From NCBI GenBank assembly GCA_041584015.1, contig JBFHES010000282.1, positions 1 to 5,668 of the forward strand: 5,668 bases of DNA, in the 5' to 3' direction. The notes under the pieces were generated by a model. It saw only the letters and a program-made list of their open reading frames with translations. It did not search any database and had not been told where the DNA came from. Positions 4,958-5,668 of the stretch are shown here, one piece after another; within the stretch, counting starts at the first letter, position 1; the number at the start of each line of letters is the position of its first letter. Both the position numbers and the translations under genes were made by a program. This stretch comes from JBFHES01 sp041584015. GTDB taxonomy: Bacteria; Bacteroidota; Bacteroidia; Bacteroidales; M50B96.

Positions 4958-5037
4958 TAAGGTCATTATTAGTTGAATTTTTCAGGAATCTGATTGCTGT
5001 CATTTCCTCTTTTGTTTTTCATCTAATTTTGACCTTA
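4958..5037. repeat. Imperfect inverted repeat in the 3' region of the thioredoxin-fold gene
   Basis: TAAGGTCATTATTAG (4958-4972) and CTAATTTTGACCTTA (5023-5037) are inverted copies that pair at 13 of 15 positions (8 bp, two mismatches, 5 bp), about 50 bases apart. They begin 5 bases after the stop codon and end just before the terminator at 5042-5070. The enclosed sequence is U-rich on the plus strand and shows no open frame. They may form an outer stem of the 3'-untranslated region; an 80-base length with inverted ends would also suit a tiny non-autonomous element, but no target-site duplication is evident. Confidence 0.4.
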
Positions 5038-5041
5038 AATA

Positions 5042-5070
5042 AAAAGAGCCACGCAATGCGTGGCTCTTTT
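5042..5070. terminator. Bidirectional intrinsic terminator between convergent genes
   Basis: AAAAGAGCCACGC (5042-5054) pairs with GCGTGGCTCTTTT (5058-5070) around a 3-base loop, a 13-bp GC-rich stem. TTTTCTTATTT follows on the plus strand. On the minus strand the U-run comes from the A-tract 5040-5045. It serves the thioredoxin-fold gene from the left and the type IX cargo gene, whose stop is at 5090-5092, from the right. Confidence 0.92.
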
Positions 5071-5089
5071 CTTATTTCTACTCTAACTG

Positions 5090-5668
5090 CTATTTGCTAC
5101 TAACAGTCATTGCTTTTGTATACGTATTAGCATCTGTGGTCATTCTGTAATAATACTTACCAGCTGCTAATGATGCGGCATCAATTAATACTTCATGTGT
5201 TCCTGCAGCTGTTTTTTCATTTACAGCTACTTCCATTAACATTCCAAGCGCATTGTAAATTGCAATATGCACATTACCTTCATTTGGTAAGTAATACTGA
5301 ATTGTAGTTTGCTCTTTGAATGGGTTTGGCCAGTTCTGAGAAAGCATCTCTGAACTAATCAACTGCACAGGAGCAGCAAATTTACCAACAACTGCAACAC
5401 CATTTGTTGTAAAGGTTGCCTCACCTTCAATCCATGTCTCCACCTCAAGCGCAAACTCTGCGTTAGATTCAGTATCGAAATATGATATTACAAACGGAGT
5501 TCCTTCACTTACACCTTCGCTTACGGCAGTAAGATTATTATCACCCCATAGAGTAATAGCCAGGTTACTACCATTATAAACACCAGAACCAATAACAACG
5601 TCACCAGACTTAATGCCTACTTCATCACCTTGCGTTAAATCAAAACTCCAAGCTGTTTCCGGAATTAA
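5090..5668 (-). CDS. Type IX secretion system cargo protein, C-terminal part (partial)
   Basis: The reading frame is open from the right edge to the TAG at 5090-5092, giving the last 192 residues of a secreted protein whose N-terminus lies outside. GTG at 5443 is an internal valine, not a start. Visible residues about 8-75 (WSFDLTQGDEVGIKSGDVVIGSGVYNG...ITLWGDNN...SEGTPFVISYFD) resemble the GDEIGA/VGAGV/WGDD repeat-type beta domain frequent in large type IX cargo. Residues about 109-192 are a type A sorting domain: LSQNWPNPF, TTIQYYLP, VHIAIYNALG, AAGTHEVLIDAASLAAGKYYYRM and a final KAMTVSSK. This tail is recognised by the type IX translocon, cleaved, and replaced by a surface anchor or released. 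Function of the whole protein cannot be told. Convergent with the thioredoxin-fold gene. Confidence 0.9.
   Translation of the reverse strand, partial: LIPETAWSFDLTQGDEVGIKSGDVVIGSGVYNGSNLAITLWGDNNLTAVSEGVSEGTPFVISYFDTESNAEFALEVETWIEGEATFTTNGVAVVGKFAAPVQLISSEMLSQNWPNPFKEQTTIQYYLPNEGNVHIAIYNALGMLMEVAVNEKTAAGTHEVLIDAASLAAGKYYYRMTTDANTYTKAMTVSSK

Noticed and set aside
5441..5443. GTG as the start of the type IX cargo protein
   Set aside because: The frame continues open to the right edge and encodes a recognisable beta domain, so this codon is an internal valine.

Overview
The window reads as ordinary chromosomal DNA from a member of the Bacteroidota. Four things point there: a type IX secretion sorting domain on a secreted protein, the C-terminus of a TonB-dependent outer-membrane receptor, a lipoprotein with a charged tail right after its cysteine, and promoter elements of the TTTG / TAnnTTTG kind instead of E. 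coli -35/-10 boxes. The DNA is AT-rich. The protein sequences resemble those of marine or anaerobic Marinilabiliales/Bacteroidales-type organisms, but naming a family from this window would be a guess.

Layout, left to right. (1) 1-261, plus strand: the last 86 codons of a TonB-dependent receptor. (2) 307-945, minus: pdxH, pyridoxamine/pyridoxine 5'-phosphate oxidase, convergent with the receptor. Two hairpins lie at this junction, and one of them is a plus-strand intrinsic terminator inside the last codons of pdxH. (3) 946-1506: 561 bases without a convincing gene, opening with an excellent Bacteroidota-type promoter at 983-1013 that points right. (4) 1507-2277, plus: hemD, uroporphyrinogen-III synthase, starting at TTG. 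(5) 2292-2331: a strong bidirectional terminator. (6) 2337-3731, minus: a secreted bleomycin-hydrolase/aminopeptidase C-type cysteine peptidase. (7) 3732-3839: a divergent intergenic region with a perfect FNR-type palindrome lying on the -7 element of the rightward promoter. (8) 3840-4304, plus: a small lipoprotein. (9) 4371-4952, plus: a peroxiredoxin-like thioredoxin-fold protein whose start codon lies in the 3' arm of a hairpin. (10) 5042-5070: a bidirectional terminator. (11) 5090-5668, minus: the C-terminal 192 residues of a type IX secretion cargo protein that runs off the right edge.

The genes do not form one pathway. PdxH (vitamin B6) and HemD (tetrapyrrole) are cofactor housekeeping genes, and the peptidase, lipoprotein, receptor and type IX cargo are envelope or secreted functions. 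The lipoprotein and the thioredoxin-fold gene lie 66 bases apart on the same strand, with no convincing promoter or full terminator between them, so they may be co-transcribed. The FNR-type site in front of them suggests, by inference only, a link to oxygen or redox state. I see no mobile element, CRISPR array, tRNA or rRNA, and no clear new multi-gene system. The most useful leads are regulatory: the FNR-type operator, the start-codon hairpin, the terminator embedded in pdxH, and the long leader upstream of hemD.
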